Shown here in pieces: positions 19,386 to 28,836 of a stretch of 64,000 bases of DNA (position 1 is its first letter; the number at the start of each line of letters is the position of its first letter). Made by a program: the position numbers and the translations under genes. This DNA comes from an actinobacterium LLX17 (lineage in GTDB: Bacteria; Actinomycetota; Actinomycetes; Propionibacteriales; Nocardioidaceae). The notes under the pieces were generated by a model. The model saw only the letters and a program-made list of their open reading frames with translations, searched no databases and was not told the DNA's origin. The DNA lies in the NCBI GenBank assembly GCA_000471045.1, contig KI301992.1, positions 688,606-752,605 of the forward strand. Reading direction: 5' to 3'.

Positions 19386-19506
19386 CGAAAGTCTCGTCCG
19401 CCAGCCTGAACAAGCAGTGCTTGTTCTTGGGGCTGGCCCGCTGCACCGGAGCCCTGGCGAAGCGGCTCAGTATGTCGATGCAGCGATTGGGGACTACTCC
19501 CTTTCG
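19386..19506 (-). ncRNA. yybP-ykoY type manganese riboswitch aptamer
   Basis: The minus strand opens with CGAAAGGGAGTAGTCCCC and closes with GACGAGACTTTCG. CGAAAG (19501-19506) and CTTTCG (19386-19391) form the closing helix P1. GGGAGTAG and GAGACTTT correspond to the two conserved Mn2+-binding strands (consensus GGGGAGTAG and AGACCTTT). Between them are CATCGACATACTGAGCC, typical of the class, and a long arm GCCAGCC/GGCTGGC enclosing GAACAAG/CTTGTTC. It sits about 80 bases before a TMEM165/GDT1 gene, a known target of this class. Confidence 0.78.
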
Positions 19507-19538
19507 CTGCCGCAAGACTACAGGGTGGCCGCCGGGGC

Positions 19539-19544
19539 TAGGAT
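19539..19544 (+). promoter_or_regulatory. -10 element TAGGAT of rnpB
   Basis: TAGGAT ends 6 bases before the 5' end of RNase P RNA as fixed by its terminal helix (19551). The 44 bases from 19507 to 19550 must also hold the divergent promoter of the manganese exporter leader. Confidence 0.55.
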
Positions 19545-19550
19545 CAGGGT

Positions 19551-19958
19551 GCGAATGAGCCGGCCGGGCGGCCGCGGCCCACTGACGTGGGTCGAGGAAA
19601 GTCCGGACTCCACAGAGCGCGGTGGTGGCCAACAGCCACCCACGGTGACGTGCGGGACAGTGCCACAGAAAACAGACCGCCAACGGCCTCTCGGCTCTCG
19701 AGCTGAGAGGTGCGGGCAAGGGTGAAACGGTGAGGTAAGAGCTCACCAGCGCCTCCGGTGACGGAAGCGGCTCGGTAAACCCCACCGGGAGCAAGACCAA
19801 GAGGGCCCGTCTCCGGGCGGGCCTGCGCTGACGGGCTGCTCGTCCGATGTCAGCGGGTAGGTCGCACGAGGCGTCCAGCAATGGGCGTCCCAGATGGATG
19901 GTCGCCCGGGGCCCGCGAGGGTCTCGACAGAATCCGGCTTACAGGCCGGCTCATTCGC
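19551..19958 (+). ncRNA. rnpB: RNase P RNA, type A
   Basis: The ends form a perfect 15-bp helix P1: 19551-19565 opens with GCGAATGAGCC and pairs with 19944-19958 ending CTCATTCGC. The universal block GAGGAAAGTCCGGACTCC lies near 19595, followed by the CR-III-like GGTGAAACGGTGAGGTAAGAG region and, near the 3' end, a GACAGAATCCGGCTTACAGG stretch typical of type A RNA. At about 408 nt it has the usual actinobacterial size. It is the catalytic RNA of tRNA 5' maturation. Confidence 0.96.
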
Positions 19959-20007
19959 ACCTGTGCCCTAGGGTGGGGGCCGTCCCCGACCCGTCGACGG
20001 AGCCCGC

Positions 20008-20391
20008 ATGACGTCTCGCCACCTGTTCCGCCGTGTCACGTACCTGACCGTGTTCGTGATGATCTTGGCGGTCGCGGCGTACTTCCTCATGGACTACCTG
20101 GACCAGCAGGAGAAGCGCGAGTCGGCACCGGCGCAGACGACACCCCCGCCGGCCGGCATCGTGACCGACGAGATGGTCACCACCATCACCGAGCAGGCGG
20201 GCCGCAACCTCGACCGTCCCGTGGTCGTCATCTGCCCGCCGCGCATCGAGCTCAAGCGCGACAACCAGATGACCTGCCAGATCACCGAGGCTGCGGGTGA
20301 GACCCCCGGCACGCTGATCACCGAGGCGATCGTGACGATCACGGACCCGGCCGCGTCGAAGGGCGCGCGCTGGAGCTGGAAGACCCCGTAG
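20008..20391 (+). CDS. Membrane-anchored DUF4333-like protein
   Basis: 127 aa. One N-terminal membrane segment (YLTVFVMILAVAAYFLMDYL, about 12-31) is followed by a Pro/Thr linker and a small extracellular domain with two cysteines (VICPPRIELK and MTCQITEA), a spacing like that of DUF4333 proteins (CP...C). It is not a lipoprotein. Function unknown. TAGGGT at 19969-19974, just after rnpB, can serve as its -10, giving a leader of about 27 bases. Convergent with map. Confidence 0.7.
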   Translation: MTSRHLFRRVTYLTVFVMILAVAAYFLMDYLDQQEKRESAPAQTTPPPAGIVTDEMVTTITEQAGRNLDRPVVVICPPRIELKRDNQMTCQITEAAGETPGTLITEAIVTITDPAASKGARWSWKTP

Positions 20392-20419
20392 CTGGAGAAC
20401 GCCGTAGCGCCGTTCCCGG

Positions 20420-21277
20420 TCAGCTGAGGGTGAGGATCTCCGCGCCGTCCTCGGTGACCAGCAGGGTGTGCTCGAACTGAGCCGTGCGCGATCCGTCGCG
20501 CGTGACGGCGGTCCAGCCGTCGTCCCACAGGTCGAAGTCGATCGTCCCGAGGGTCAGCATCGGCTCGATCGTGAACGTCATGCCCGGCTCGATGACCGTG
20601 GTGGCCGACGGGTCGTCGTAGTGGGGCACCACCAGGCCGTCGTGGAAGGCGGGCCCGACCCCGTGGCCGGTGAAGTCCTCCACGACGCCGTAGCCGAAGC
20701 GCCGCGCGTAGGCCTCGATGACGCGGCCGATGACGTTGATCTGGCGGCCGGGCTTCACAGCGCGGATGGCTCGCATCGTCGCCTCGTGGGTGCGCTCGAC
20801 CAGCAGTCGCGACTCCTCGTCGACGTCGCCCACCAAGTAGGTCTTGTTGGTGTCGCCGTGCACGCCGCCGATGTAGGCGGTGATGTCGATGTTGACGATG
20901 TCGCCGTCGGCGAGAGGACGGTCGTCGGGGATGCCGTGGCAGATGACCTCGTTGACGCTGCTGCACATCGACTTGGGGTAGCCGCGGTACCCGAGGGTCG
21001 ACGGATACGCGTTGTTCGCCAGGAGGAACTCGTGGGCGACTCGGTCGAGCTCGTCGGTCGTCACGCCCGGCGCGATGGCGGCCTCGACGGCGTCGAGGGC
21101 CTGAGCCGCAAGGCGTCCCGCGACCCGCATGGCGGCGATCGTCTCGGCGCTGCGGACGAGCGGACCGCGGTAGGGCAGCGGGGCCAACTGCCCGACGTAC
21201 TCGGGGCGGTCGATGCTGCCGGGGACGGCGCGTTCCGGGCCGATGACACCGGGGGACAGGAGCTCGACAGGCACCAC
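20420..21277 (-). CDS. map: Methionine aminopeptidase, type I
   Basis: 285 aa. Pita-bread fold metallopeptidase with ligands in order: Asp in [19 protein letters not shown] (the two Asp ligands), His in [11 protein letters not shown], Glu in FTIEPML and Glu in AQFEHTLL. The N-terminal extension of about 40 residues with [13 protein letters not shown] is typical of actinobacterial MetAP1c. It removes initiator methionine from nascent proteins. An unrelated small gene diverges from it 47 bp upstream. Confidence 0.95.
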   Translation of the reverse strand: MVPVELLSPGVIGPERAVPGSIDRPEYVGQLAPLPYRGPLVRSAETIAAMRVAGRLAAQALDAVEAAIAPGVTTDELDRVAHEFLLANNAYPSTLGYRGYPKSMCSSVNEVICHGIPDDRPLADGDIVNIDITAYIGGVHGDTNKTYLVGDVDEESRLLVERTHEATMRAIRAVKPGRQINVIGRVIEAYARRFGYGVVEDFTGHGVGPAFHDGLVVPHYDDPSATTVIEPGMTFTIEPMLTLGTIDFDLWDDGWTAVTRDGSRTAQFEHTLLVTEDGAEILTLS

Positions 21278-21312
21278 GGGAGTCTACGGGGTGCGTCCGG
21301 ACGCGAGTCTGG

Positions 21313-21318
21313 CACGAT
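21313..21318 (+). promoter_or_regulatory. -10-like element CACGAT of a possibly leaderless small gene
   Basis: CACGAT ends 6 bases before ATG 21325 and no ribosome-binding site is present. Confidence 0.35.
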
Positions 21319-21324
21319 GCCGGT

Positions 21325-21513
21325 ATGTCCTACTACTACTGCCTCAAGCACCGTTCCGTGGAGGGCGAGGATGGCTGCCGCGCCAAGGACCGCCTCGGAC
21401 CGTACGAGACGGAGGCCGAGGCGTCTCGCGCGCTCGACAAGGTGGCCGAGCGGAACGAGGAGTGGGACAACGACCCGGACTGGAACGAGCCCGAGCCCGA
21501 CAGCGCTCCGTGA
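21325..21513 (+). CDS. Small conserved actinobacterial protein
   Basis: 62 aa, acidic. MSYYYCLKHRSVEGEDGCRAKDRLGPYETEAEASRALDKV is a recognisable opening shared by small hypothetical proteins of actinobacteria. Two cysteines (Cys6, and one in DGCR) could bind metal, but no function is known. The C-terminus is Asp/Glu/Pro-rich. It lies between map (divergent) and a small membrane protein 14 bp downstream. Confidence 0.75.
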   Translation: MSYYYCLKHRSVEGEDGCRAKDRLGPYETEAEASRALDKVAERNEEWDNDPDWNEPEPDSAP

Positions 21514-21526
21514 ACCCCCGTCCCCT

Positions 21527-21793
21527 GTGAATCTTCGCCTCGAGCGGTCCGGGCCGTGGATCGGCGTCGGCGGCGTCTTCATCCACCTCTGGCTCGCCAT
21601 CACGACCGTGCTCTACGCCCCGTGGTGGGGCGTGGCCTTGCACGTCCTCGCCATCACGCCACCGGCGGTGCTCGTGGCCCGGTGGGCCCGCGAGCAACCG
21701 CGCCGGTGCGCCTGGCTGCCGCTGCTCGGCGTCGCGATCTGGGCGACCTTGAACGCGATCGGCATCGGCCTGCTCGGCTGGCGGATGGACTGA
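21527..21793 (+). CDS. Small integral membrane protein, unknown function
   Basis: 88 aa from GTG 21527 (VNLRLERSGPWIG). Three hydrophobic stretches (GGVFIHLWLAITTVLYAPWW, GVALHVLAITPPAVLVARW and LPLLGVAIWATLNAIGIGLLGW) fill nearly the whole protein. No family recognised. It closely follows the 62-aa gene and may be co-transcribed with it; it converges on panB. Confidence 0.6.
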   Translation: MNLRLERSGPWIGVGGVFIHLWLAITTVLYAPWWGVALHVLAITPPAVLVARWAREQPRRCAWLPLLGVAIWATLNAIGIGLLGWRMD

Positions 21794-21801
21794 CCTGACG
21801 G

Positions 21802-22698
21802 TCAGGTCTCGAAGGTGTGCTCCGGCGCCGGGAAGGTGCCGCCGGCGACGTCGGCCGCGAACTCTCGCGCGGCGGTGTCGATGATGCCGTGCAGGTCGGC
21901 GTACTTCTTGACGAAGCGCGGACCCTTCCCGGGACGCAGGCCGAGCATGTCCTGCCAGACCAGCACCTGCGCGTCGCAGTCGGGTCCTGCGCCGATCCCG
22001 ATCGTGGGGATGCGCAGCGTGGCGGTGATCTTCGCGGCGGTGGGCGCCGGGACCATCTCCATCACGACGGCGAACGCGCCGGCCTCCTGCACGGCGACGG
22101 CGTCGTCGATCAGGCGCTGGGCGGTCTCGCCGCGGCCCTGCACCCGGTAGCCGCCGAGCGCGTGCTCGGACTGCGGCGTGAAGCCGATGTGTGCCATGAC
22201 GGGGACGCCTCCGCGGGTCAGCAGCTCGATCTGGGGGGCCATCTCGGCACCACCCTCGAGCTTCACGGCGTGCGCGTGCCCTTCCTTCATGAAGCGCACC
22301 GCGGTGTCGTAGGCCTGTTCGGGCGAGCGCTGGTAGGAGCCGAACGGCAGGTCGGCGACGACGAGACCGCGGTCCGAGCTGCGGCTGACCGCCTGCACGA
22401 GCGGCAGCAGCTCATCGACCGTCACCGGCAGCGACGACTCGTAGCCGAAGACGTTGTTGGCCGCGGAGTCACCGATGAAGAGCACCGGCACGCCGGCGTC
22501 GTCGAAGATGCGGGCGGTGTACTGGTCGTACGTGGTGAGCATGACCCACTTGTGGCCCTGCTCCTTCCACTGCTGCAGGTGGTGGGTGCGGACGCGCTTG
22601 ATCTTCGGGTTCCCGGCAGGGGTCCCGGGCCCTGGGCGGGAGGAGGCACTGCCTCCACCGTAGGGCGCGGCCTCTTCGGGCATGACGGGATCGCTCAT
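21802..22698 (-). CDS. panB: 3-methyl-2-oxobutanoate hydroxymethyltransferase
   Basis: 298 aa; ATG preceded by GGAGAAG. PanB signatures are complete: [67 protein letters not shown]-type [23 protein letters not shown], and [20 protein letters not shown]. It makes ketopantoate in pantothenate/CoA synthesis. The N-terminal tail (about residues 15-30, [14 protein letters not shown]) is encoded by one copy of the 34-bp repeat found upstream of tRNA-Val; this tail is variable in the family, so the insertion appears tolerated. Confidence 0.97.
   Translation of the reverse strand: MSDPVMPEEAAPYGGGSASSRPGPGTPAGNPKIKRVRTHHLQQWKEQGHKWVMLTTYDQYTARIFDDAGVPVLFIGDSAANNVFGYESSLPVTVDELLPLVQAVSRSSDRGLVVADLPFGSYQRSPEQAYDTAVRFMKEGHAHAVKLEGGAEMAPQIELLTRGGVPVMAHIGFTPQSEHALGGYRVQGRGETAQRLIDDAVAVQEAGAFAVVMEMVPAPTAAKITATLRIPTIGIGAGPDCDAQVLVWQDMLGLRPGKGPRFVKKYADLHGIIDTAAREFAADVAGGTFPAPEHTFET
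22613..22639 (-). repeat. Single repeat-unit core inside the panB reading frame
   Basis: Read on the minus strand, the 27 bases open CCGCCCAGGGCCCGG and close ACCCCTGCCGG, matching the unit repeated at 10006-10141 with one mismatch. In panB it encodes RPGPGTPAG in the N-terminal tail. Confidence 0.85.
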
Positions 22699-22749
22699 GG
22701 TCTTCTCCTTCTCGCAGCCCCTCGGTGGGGGTCCACGGACACCGTCAGT

Positions 22750-24519
22750 CTAGAGCGACTCGCGCCACTGGGTGGTGATGGGGAGACGACGATCACGTCC
22801 GAAGTTGCGGGCGCTGACCTTGGGTCCCGGCGGGTACTGGCGGCGCTTGTACTCGGCACGGTCGACCAGGGTGACCACGCGTTCGACCAGCTCGGCGTCG
22901 AATCCGCGGGCCACCACCTCGGTCGATCCCAGGCCCTGCTCGACGTAGAGGTCGAGCACCGCGTCCAGCTGGTCGTAGGGCGGCAGCGAGTCTGAGTCGA
23001 CCTGCCCCGGGCGCAGCTCGGCCGACGGCGGCTTGCTGATGGTGTTCTCGGGGATGGGCGGCTGCTCGCCCTGCGACTCCGCCCATGCGTTGCGCCACCG
23101 CGACATCTCCCAGACCAGCGTCTTGTAGACGTCCTTGATGGGCGCGTAGGCGCCGACGGCGTCGCCGTAGATGGTCGAGTAGCCGGTGGCGAGCTCGGAC
23201 TTGTTGCCGCACGCCAGCACGAGGTGCCCGTCCTGGTTCGACAGCCCCATCCAGATCACGGCGCGGATGCGGGCCTGCAGGTTCTCCTCGGCCAGACCGT
23301 CGAGGTTCAGCGCGTCCTGGTAGGCGTCGAACATCGGCGCGATCGGCACGGTGTCGAGGTGCATGCCGGTGCGGCGGGCGAGCTCGGCGGCGTCGCCGCG
23401 ACTGTGCTCGGTGGACCACTCGCTGGGGTTGGAGATGCCGTGGACGTTCTCGGGCCCGAGGGCGTCCACGGCGATGGCGGCCACGAGCGTGGAGTCGATG
23501 CCGCCGGACGCACCGAACAGCACGCTGGAGAAGCCGTTCTTGCGCACGTAGTCGCGCAGGCCGAGCACGGTCGCCTGGTAGCGCTCGCCGAGGTCGTCCC
23601 AGCGCTCGGCGATGCGCGCGGGAAGGGGCTCCGCGTCGTCGCTGACAGGCTCGGAGGAGACGACGGTGCGCTGGACCCGCAGGCCCTCGAAGCGCTCGTC
23701 GGCCTCGGGCATGCGAGCGGTGGCCGCGGGGAGGTCGAGGTCGACGACGAGCAGCTCCTCCTCGAACTGCGCAGCACGTCCCACGGTCTCGCCTTGGGAG
23801 TCGACCACCAGGGAGTCGCCGTCGAAGACCAGCTCGTCCTGGCCGCCGACGAGGTTGACGTAGGCCAGGGCGCACCCACCCTCCCGAGCGCGGCGCGCGC
23901 AGAGGTCGTGGCGTTCGTCGTCCTTCGCGGCCTCGTAGGGCGAACCGTTCAGCACCACGAGCAGGCCGGCCTCCGCGGCGTTGGCGGCGGCCGACGGGCC
24001 GTCCTGCCAGATGTCCTCACAGATGGCGATGGCGACGTCGACCCCGTGCACCTGCACGATCTGCGTCTCGTCACCCGGGACGAAGTGCCGGAACTCGTCG
24101 AAGACGCCGTAGTTCGGCAGGTGGTGCTTGTCGTAGCGAGCCACGATCTTGCCGCCGGTGATGACCGAGGCCGAGTTGGTGGGGGCGTTCGCCGGCACGC
24201 CGAGCCGGTCCGGGACGTTGTCGAGGGTGTCGGACTTCGCGGTGTCGAGGTGGCCGACGACGACCACGAGGTCGCCGAGTCCTTCCGACTCGAGCCGCTC
24301 GGCGAGGTCGGCGACCGCTGCTCGGCTGGCCTCGATGAAGGTGGCGCGATACGCGAGGTCCTCGATCGGGTAGCCCGTCAGCACCATCTCGGGCGTGACG
24401 ACGAGGTGCGCTCCGGCGGTGTGGGCCTCGCGACAACGCTTCAGCACGAGCTCGGCGTTGCCGGGCAGATTCCCGACCGTGGCGTTGACCTGGGCGAGGG
24501 CGAGACGCAGGCGAGGCAT
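22750..24519 (-). CDS. nadE: NAD(+) synthase, glutamine-hydrolysing
   Basis: 589 aa from ATG 24517-24519. The N-terminal half is a nitrilase-fold glutaminase (Glu in TPEMVLTGYPIED, Lys in YDKHHLPNYGVFDE, nucleophile Cys in AICEDIWQDG). The C-terminal half is an NAD synthetase with the PP-loop SGGIDSTLVAA and the block NKSELATGYSTIYGD. It converts nicotinate adenine dinucleotide to NAD+ using glutamine. It is shorter than the mycobacterial enzyme (about 680 aa) but both domains are intact. Divergent from glnA2. Confidence 0.96.
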   Translation of the reverse strand: MPRLRLALAQVNATVGNLPGNAELVLKRCREAHTAGAHLVVTPEMVLTGYPIEDLAYRATFIEASRAAVADLAERLESEGLGDLVVVVGHLDTAKSDTLDNVPDRLGVPANAPTNSASVITGGKIVARYDKHHLPNYGVFDEFRHFVPGDETQIVQVHGVDVAIAICEDIWQDGPSAAANAAEAGLLVVLNGSPYEAAKDDERHDLCARRAREGGCALAYVNLVGGQDELVFDGDSLVVDSQGETVGRAAQFEEELLVVDLDLPAATARMPEADERFEGLRVQRTVVSSEPVSDDAEPLPARIAERWDDLGERYQATVLGLRDYVRKNGFSSVLFGASGGIDSTLVAAIAVDALGPENVHGISNPSEWSTEHSRGDAAELARRTGMHLDTVPIAPMFDAYQDALNLDGLAEENLQARIRAVIWMGLSNQDGHLVLACGNKSELATGYSTIYGDAVGAYAPIKDVYKTLVWEMSRWRNAWAESQGEQPPIPENTISKPPSAELRPGQVDSDSLPPYDQLDAVLDLYVEQGLGSTEVVARGFDAELVERVVTLVDRAEYKRRQYPPGPKVSARNFGRDRRLPITTQWRESL

Positions 24520-24574
24520 GGCGCCAGCGTAGTCACGACGGCCGGCGCCGCACCTGCGTGCGAGGATGACGCCC

Positions 24575-25912
24575 ATGGGTAAGCAAGAGGCTTTCGTGCT
24601 GCGTGCGCTCGAGGAGCGCGACGTCCGTTTCGTCCGCCTGTGGTTCACCGATGTGCTGGGTTCCCTGAAGTCGGTCGCCATCGCGCCGGCCGAGCTGGAG
24701 GGGGCCTTCTCGGAGGGCATCGGGTTCGACGGATCGGCCATCGAGGGCTTCGCCCGGGTGCATGAGGCCGACATGCTGGCCAAGCCCGATCCGTCGACCT
24801 TCCAGATCCTGCCGTGGCGCGGTGAGACCCCGGCGACGGCCCGCATGTTCTGTGACATCCACATGCCCGACGGCAACCCGTCGTTCGCCGATCCGCGGCA
24901 CGTGCTCAAGCGGACGATGAAGAAGGCCGCCGACGCCGGCTTCACGTACTACACCCACCCGGAGATCGAGTTCTTCCTGTTCAAGGGCAAGCCCGGTCTG
25001 GGCGAGCGACCCGTGCCGGTCGACGACAGCGGGTACTTCGACCACACCGCGCAGGGTGGCGGCCAGGACTTCCGCCGCGAGGTCATCACCATGCTCGAGA
25101 GCATGGGCATCAGCGTCGAGTTCAGCCACCACGAGGGCGGCCCGGGGCAGCAGGAGATCGACCTGCGGTACGCCGATGCGCTGTCGATGGCCGACAACAT
25201 CATGACGTTCCGCACCGTGGTGCGTGAGGTGGCGCTCAGCGCCGGCAAGTGGGCCTCGTTCATGCCCAAGCCGTTCACCGAGCACCCCGGCTCCGGCATG
25301 CACACGCACGTCTCGCTGTTCGAGGGTGACGAGAACGCCTTCTACGAGGCCGGTGCTCAGTACCAGCTGTCGCAGACCGGCCGACGGTTCATCGCGGGCA
25401 TCCTGCACCACACCCCGGAGATCACCGCTGTCACCAACCAGTGGGTCAACTCCTACAAGCGGCTGGCCGGCGGGGGCGAGGCGCCCAACTACGTGTGCTG
25501 GGGCCACAACAACCGCTCCGCCCTGGTGCGCGTGCCGATGTACAAGCCGCACAAGAGCGGCTCGGCCCGCGTCGAGCACCGCGGCATCGACGCCGCCTGC
25601 AACCCGTACCTCGCGTTCGCGCTGCTGCTGGCGGCCGGCCTGAAGGGCATCGAGGAGGGCTACGAGCTCCCGGCCGAGGCCGAGGACGACGTGTGGTCGC
25701 TCAACGAGCGCGAGCGCAAGGTCATGGGCATCGCACCGTTGCCCCGCAACCTCGACGAGGCCATCCGCATCATGGAGAACAGCGAGCTGGTCGCCGAGAC
25801 CCTGGGCGAGCACGTCTTCGACTTCTTCCTGCGCAACAAGCGGGCCGAGTGGCAGGACTACCGGTCGCAGGTCACGCAGTTCGAGATCGACCGGCTCATG
25901 CCGGTCGTCTGA
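24575..25912 (+). CDS. glnA2: Glutamine synthetase, type I, GlnA2-like
   Basis: 445 aa; ATG 24575 chosen over 24566 because GAGG (24562-24565) then has normal spacing and the N-terminus MGKQEAFVLRALEERDVRFVRL fits homologues. Family motifs: EGIGFDGSAIEGFA, HPEIEFFLF, HHEGGPGQQEIDLRY, KPFTEHPGSGMHTHVSL, NSYKRL and RVEHRGIDAACNPYLAFA. The adenylylation-type NRSALVR loop is present, but the tyrosine context of GlnA1 is not evident. It condenses ammonia and glutamate. Directly followed by glnE, four bases apart, as in M. tuberculosis. Confidence 0.93.
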   Translation: MGKQEAFVLRALEERDVRFVRLWFTDVLGSLKSVAIAPAELEGAFSEGIGFDGSAIEGFARVHEADMLAKPDPSTFQILPWRGETPATARMFCDIHMPDGNPSFADPRHVLKRTMKKAADAGFTYYTHPEIEFFLFKGKPGLGERPVPVDDSGYFDHTAQGGGQDFRREVITMLESMGISVEFSHHEGGPGQQEIDLRYADALSMADNIMTFRTVVREVALSAGKWASFMPKPFTEHPGSGMHTHVSLFEGDENAFYEAGAQYQLSQTGRRFIAGILHHTPEITAVTNQWVNSYKRLAGGGEAPNYVCWGHNNRSALVRVPMYKPHKSGSARVEHRGIDAACNPYLAFALLLAAGLKGIEEGYELPAEAEDDVWSLNERERKVMGIAPLPRNLDEAIRIMENSELVAETLGEHVFDFFLRNKRAEWQDYRSQVTQFEIDRLMPVV

Positions 25913-25916
25913 GTCC

Positions 25917-28823
25917 GTGGCCCTCGAACCCCTCGACCTGTCCCGGCGAGGCTTCGACAACCCGGAGTCGGCCGCGGCGCACCTGGCCGTGCTCGGCGAC
26001 GTGGCCGACGACCTCGTCGCGCAGATCGCGCAGGTGGCCGCGCCCGACACGGCGCTGACGTCGTTGGCGGCCATCGCCGAGTCGGCCGGCGCCGACGTGC
26101 TGCGCCGACGGCTCGACGACCCGGTGCTGCGGGAGCGTCTGCTGGTGGTGCTGGGCACGAGCGAGGCGATGGGCAGCTTCATCGCGCGGCACCCCGAGAT
26201 GCTCGACGAGCTGGAGGAGGGGCGCCTCGACCTCACCCGCCGTCCGGCCGACGCGATGCGCGAGGAGCTGGCCGAGGCCCGGGATGCCGCCGAGCTGCGG
26301 GTCACGTACTACCGGCAGCTGCTCTGCATCGTCGCTCGCGACCTCAACGCCCATTCGTCCTTCCGCGACACCTCGGCCGAGATCTCCGACCTCGCGGTCG
26401 CCACGCTCGACGCCGCCCTGCGCATCGCGGCTGCCGACGAGCGCGACGCCGACACGGTGCGGCTCGCGGTCATCGCGATGGGCAAGACCGGCGGCCACGA
26501 GCTGAACTACATCAGCGACGTCGACGTCATCTTCGTGCACGAGACGGTCGAGGGCGCCGACGAGCAGAAGGCCCTCGCCGCCGCCACGCGGATGGCCGCC
26601 GCGCTGATGCGCATCTGCAGCGAGCCCACGGTCGAGGGCACCATCTGGGAGGTCGACGCGAACTTGCGGCCCGAGGGCACGCAAGGTCCGCTCACCCGGA
26701 CGCTCGCTTCCCACGTGGCGTACTACGAGCGCTGGGCCACCACGTGGGAGTTCCAGGCGCTGCTGAAGGCGAGGTTCGCGGCCGGTGACGCCGACCTCGG
26801 CCAGGCCTACCTCGACGCGTTGAAGCCCCTCGTCTGGGAGGCCAGCACCCGCGAGAACTTCGTGGCCGACACCCGCGCCATGCGGCGCAGGGTCATCGAG
26901 CACATCCCCGTCGCGCACCGCGAGCGTCAGCTGAAGCTGGGCAGCGGCGGACTGCGCGACGTCGAGTTCGCGGTGCAGCTGCTGCAGCTGGTGCACGGTC
27001 GCGCCGACGAGACGCTGCGCAGCCCCACCACCCTCGACGCCCTCGAGGCGCTCATCCAGGGCGGCTACGTGGGCCGGCGCGACGGTGCCGCCCTCGAGGA
27101 GGCGTACGAGTTCCTCCGCACCCTCGAGCACCGCATCCAGCTGTACCGCCTGCGGCGCAGCCACATCGTGCCCGAGGACCCGGACGACCTGCGACGCATC
27201 GGGCGCAGCATGGGCTACAAGCTCAAGCCGGCCGAGAGCCTGGTCTCGGAGTGGCAGTCACACCGCCGTGTCGTCCGACGGCTGCACGAGAAGCTGTTCT
27301 ACCAGCCGCTCCTCGAGGCCGTCGCGTCGTTGCCGACCGAGGACCTGCGCCTGACCCCCGAGGCGGCCGAGCAGCGGCTCAAGGCCCTCGGCTTCGTCGA
27401 CCCGCGCGGCGCCCTCTCCCACCTGCAGGCCATGACGTCCGGCGTGCAGCGGCGCTCGGCCATCCAGCGGTCGCTGCTGCCGGCGATGCTCGCGTGGTTC
27501 AGCGAGTCACCCAACCCCGACGCCGGTCTGCTGGCCTTCCGGACCATCTCGGAGCGGCTGGGGGAGTCGCACTGGTACCTGCGCAAGCTGCGCGACGAAG
27601 GCGCCGGTGCCGAGCAGCTGGCCCACATCCTGTCGTCGAGCCGGTACGTCACCAACCTCCTCGTCAACGCGCCGGACGCGGTGGCGCTGCTGGGTGACGA
27701 CGAGGCGCTCGTGCCGCTCAACCGCGAGCGCGTGGAGACCGAGATGGTCCTCGGGGCCCGGCGCCACGACGACGCCGGCGCCGCCATCCGCGCGGTGCGT
27801 CGCATCCGGCGCCGTGAGCTGTGCCGCATCGGCATCGCCGACGTGCTGGGCCGCCTCGACATCCTGGAGGTCGGCCGCGCGCTGTCCGACCTCAACGCCG
27901 CGACGCTCGGCGCGGCCCTCGTGGCCGCCACCCGGGCGGTGGAGGCCGAGCGCGGCGAGATGCCCACGCGCATGGCCGTCGTGATGATGGGCCGCCTCGG
28001 GGGGCACGAGTCGGGCTACGGCTCGGACGCCGACGTGATGTTCGTGCACCAGCCGCGGGAGGGTGCCGACGAGCGTGCCGCCTCCACGGCGGCCACCGCG
28101 GTGGCCACGACGCTCCGCACGATGCTGGCGGCCGCCGGCGACGACCCGCCGCTCGAGGTCGACGCCGAGCTGCGTCCCGAGGGCAAGAACGGCCCCTTGG
28201 TGCGCACCTTCGCGTCGTACGAGCGCTACTACGCCAAGTGGTCGGCGGTGTGGGAGGCCCAGGCTCTCCTGCGCGCCGACGCATCGGTCGGCGATCCCGA
28301 GCTGTGTGAACGCTTCACCGCGCTGATCGACCCGCTGCGCTTCCCGGTCGACGGACTCGGCGACACCGAGGTGCGCGAGATACGCCGCATCAAGGCGCGG
28401 GTCGAGTCCGAGCGCCTACCGCGAGGGGCCAACCCCAACACGCACCTCAAGCTCGGGCGCGGCGGCATCGCGGACGTCGAGTGGACCGTCCAGCTGCTGC
28501 AGATGTGCCACGGCCACGCCGTGCCGGGCCTGCGGACGACGGTGACGCTCGAGGCGCTGCACGCAGCCGTCGACGCGGGACTCGTGGAGGCGGCCGACGC
28601 CGAGACGTTGGAGGAGGCCTGGCGGCTCGTCAGCCAGATCCGCAACGGCGTGGTGCTGATGCGCGCCAAGCCGGCGGAGTCGATGGTCGAGCAGGCCGCC
28701 GAGCGCGCGGGGCTGGCTCACTTGCTCGGCTACGGCCAGGACCAGAGCGAGCAGCTGTACGACGACTACCTGCGCCTCACCCGCCAGGCCCGCGCCGTCG
28801 TCGAGCGCGTCTTCTGGGAGTGA
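25917..28823 (+). CDS. glnE: Bifunctional glutamine synthetase adenylyltransferase/adenylyl-removing enzyme
   Basis: 968 aa from GTG 25917. Two homologous nucleotidyltransferase halves are clear: AMGKTGGHELNYISDVDVIFVHE in the N-terminal (deadenylylating) half and MMGRLGGHESGYGSDADVMFVHQ in the C-terminal (adenylylating) half, each with the paired Asp motif. A linking helical region includes repeats of LKLGSGGLRDVEFAVQLLQL and LKLGRGGIADVEWTVQLLQM. It tunes glutamine synthetase to nitrogen supply. Translationally linked to glnA2. Confidence 0.96.
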   Translation: MALEPLDLSRRGFDNPESAAAHLAVLGDVADDLVAQIAQVAAPDTALTSLAAIAESAGADVLRRRLDDPVLRERLLVVLGTSEAMGSFIARHPEMLDELEEGRLDLTRRPADAMREELAEARDAAELRVTYYRQLLCIVARDLNAHSSFRDTSAEISDLAVATLDAALRIAAADERDADTVRLAVIAMGKTGGHELNYISDVDVIFVHETVEGADEQKALAAATRMAAALMRICSEPTVEGTIWEVDANLRPEGTQGPLTRTLASHVAYYERWATTWEFQALLKARFAAGDADLGQAYLDALKPLVWEASTRENFVADTRAMRRRVIEHIPVAHRERQLKLGSGGLRDVEFAVQLLQLVHGRADETLRSPTTLDALEALIQGGYVGRRDGAALEEAYEFLRTLEHRIQLYRLRRSHIVPEDPDDLRRIGRSMGYKLKPAESLVSEWQSHRRVVRRLHEKLFYQPLLEAVASLPTEDLRLTPEAAEQRLKALGFVDPRGALSHLQAMTSGVQRRSAIQRSLLPAMLAWFSESPNPDAGLLAFRTISERLGESHWYLRKLRDEGAGAEQLAHILSSSRYVTNLLVNAPDAVALLGDDEALVPLNRERVETEMVLGARRHDDAGAAIRAVRRIRRRELCRIGIADVLGRLDILEVGRALSDLNAATLGAALVAATRAVEAERGEMPTRMAVVMMGRLGGHESGYGSDADVMFVHQPREGADERAASTAATAVATTLRTMLAAAGDDPPLEVDAELRPEGKNGPLVRTFASYERYYAKWSAVWEAQALLRADASVGDPELCERFTALIDPLRFPVDGLGDTEVREIRRIKARVESERLPRGANPNTHLKLGRGGIADVEWTVQLLQMCHGHAVPGLRTTVTLEALHAAVDAGLVEAADAETLEEAWRLVSQIRNGVVLMRAKPAESMVEQAAERAGLAHLLGYGQDQSEQLYDDYLRLTRQARAVVERVFWE

Positions 28824-28836
28824 CCCTGTCGGTGCG

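Noticed and set aside
22615-22640. Rho-independent terminator inside panB suggested by GC-rich dyads
   Set aside because: The dyad is part of the 34-bp repeat unit and lies in a gene start, where a terminator makes little sense.
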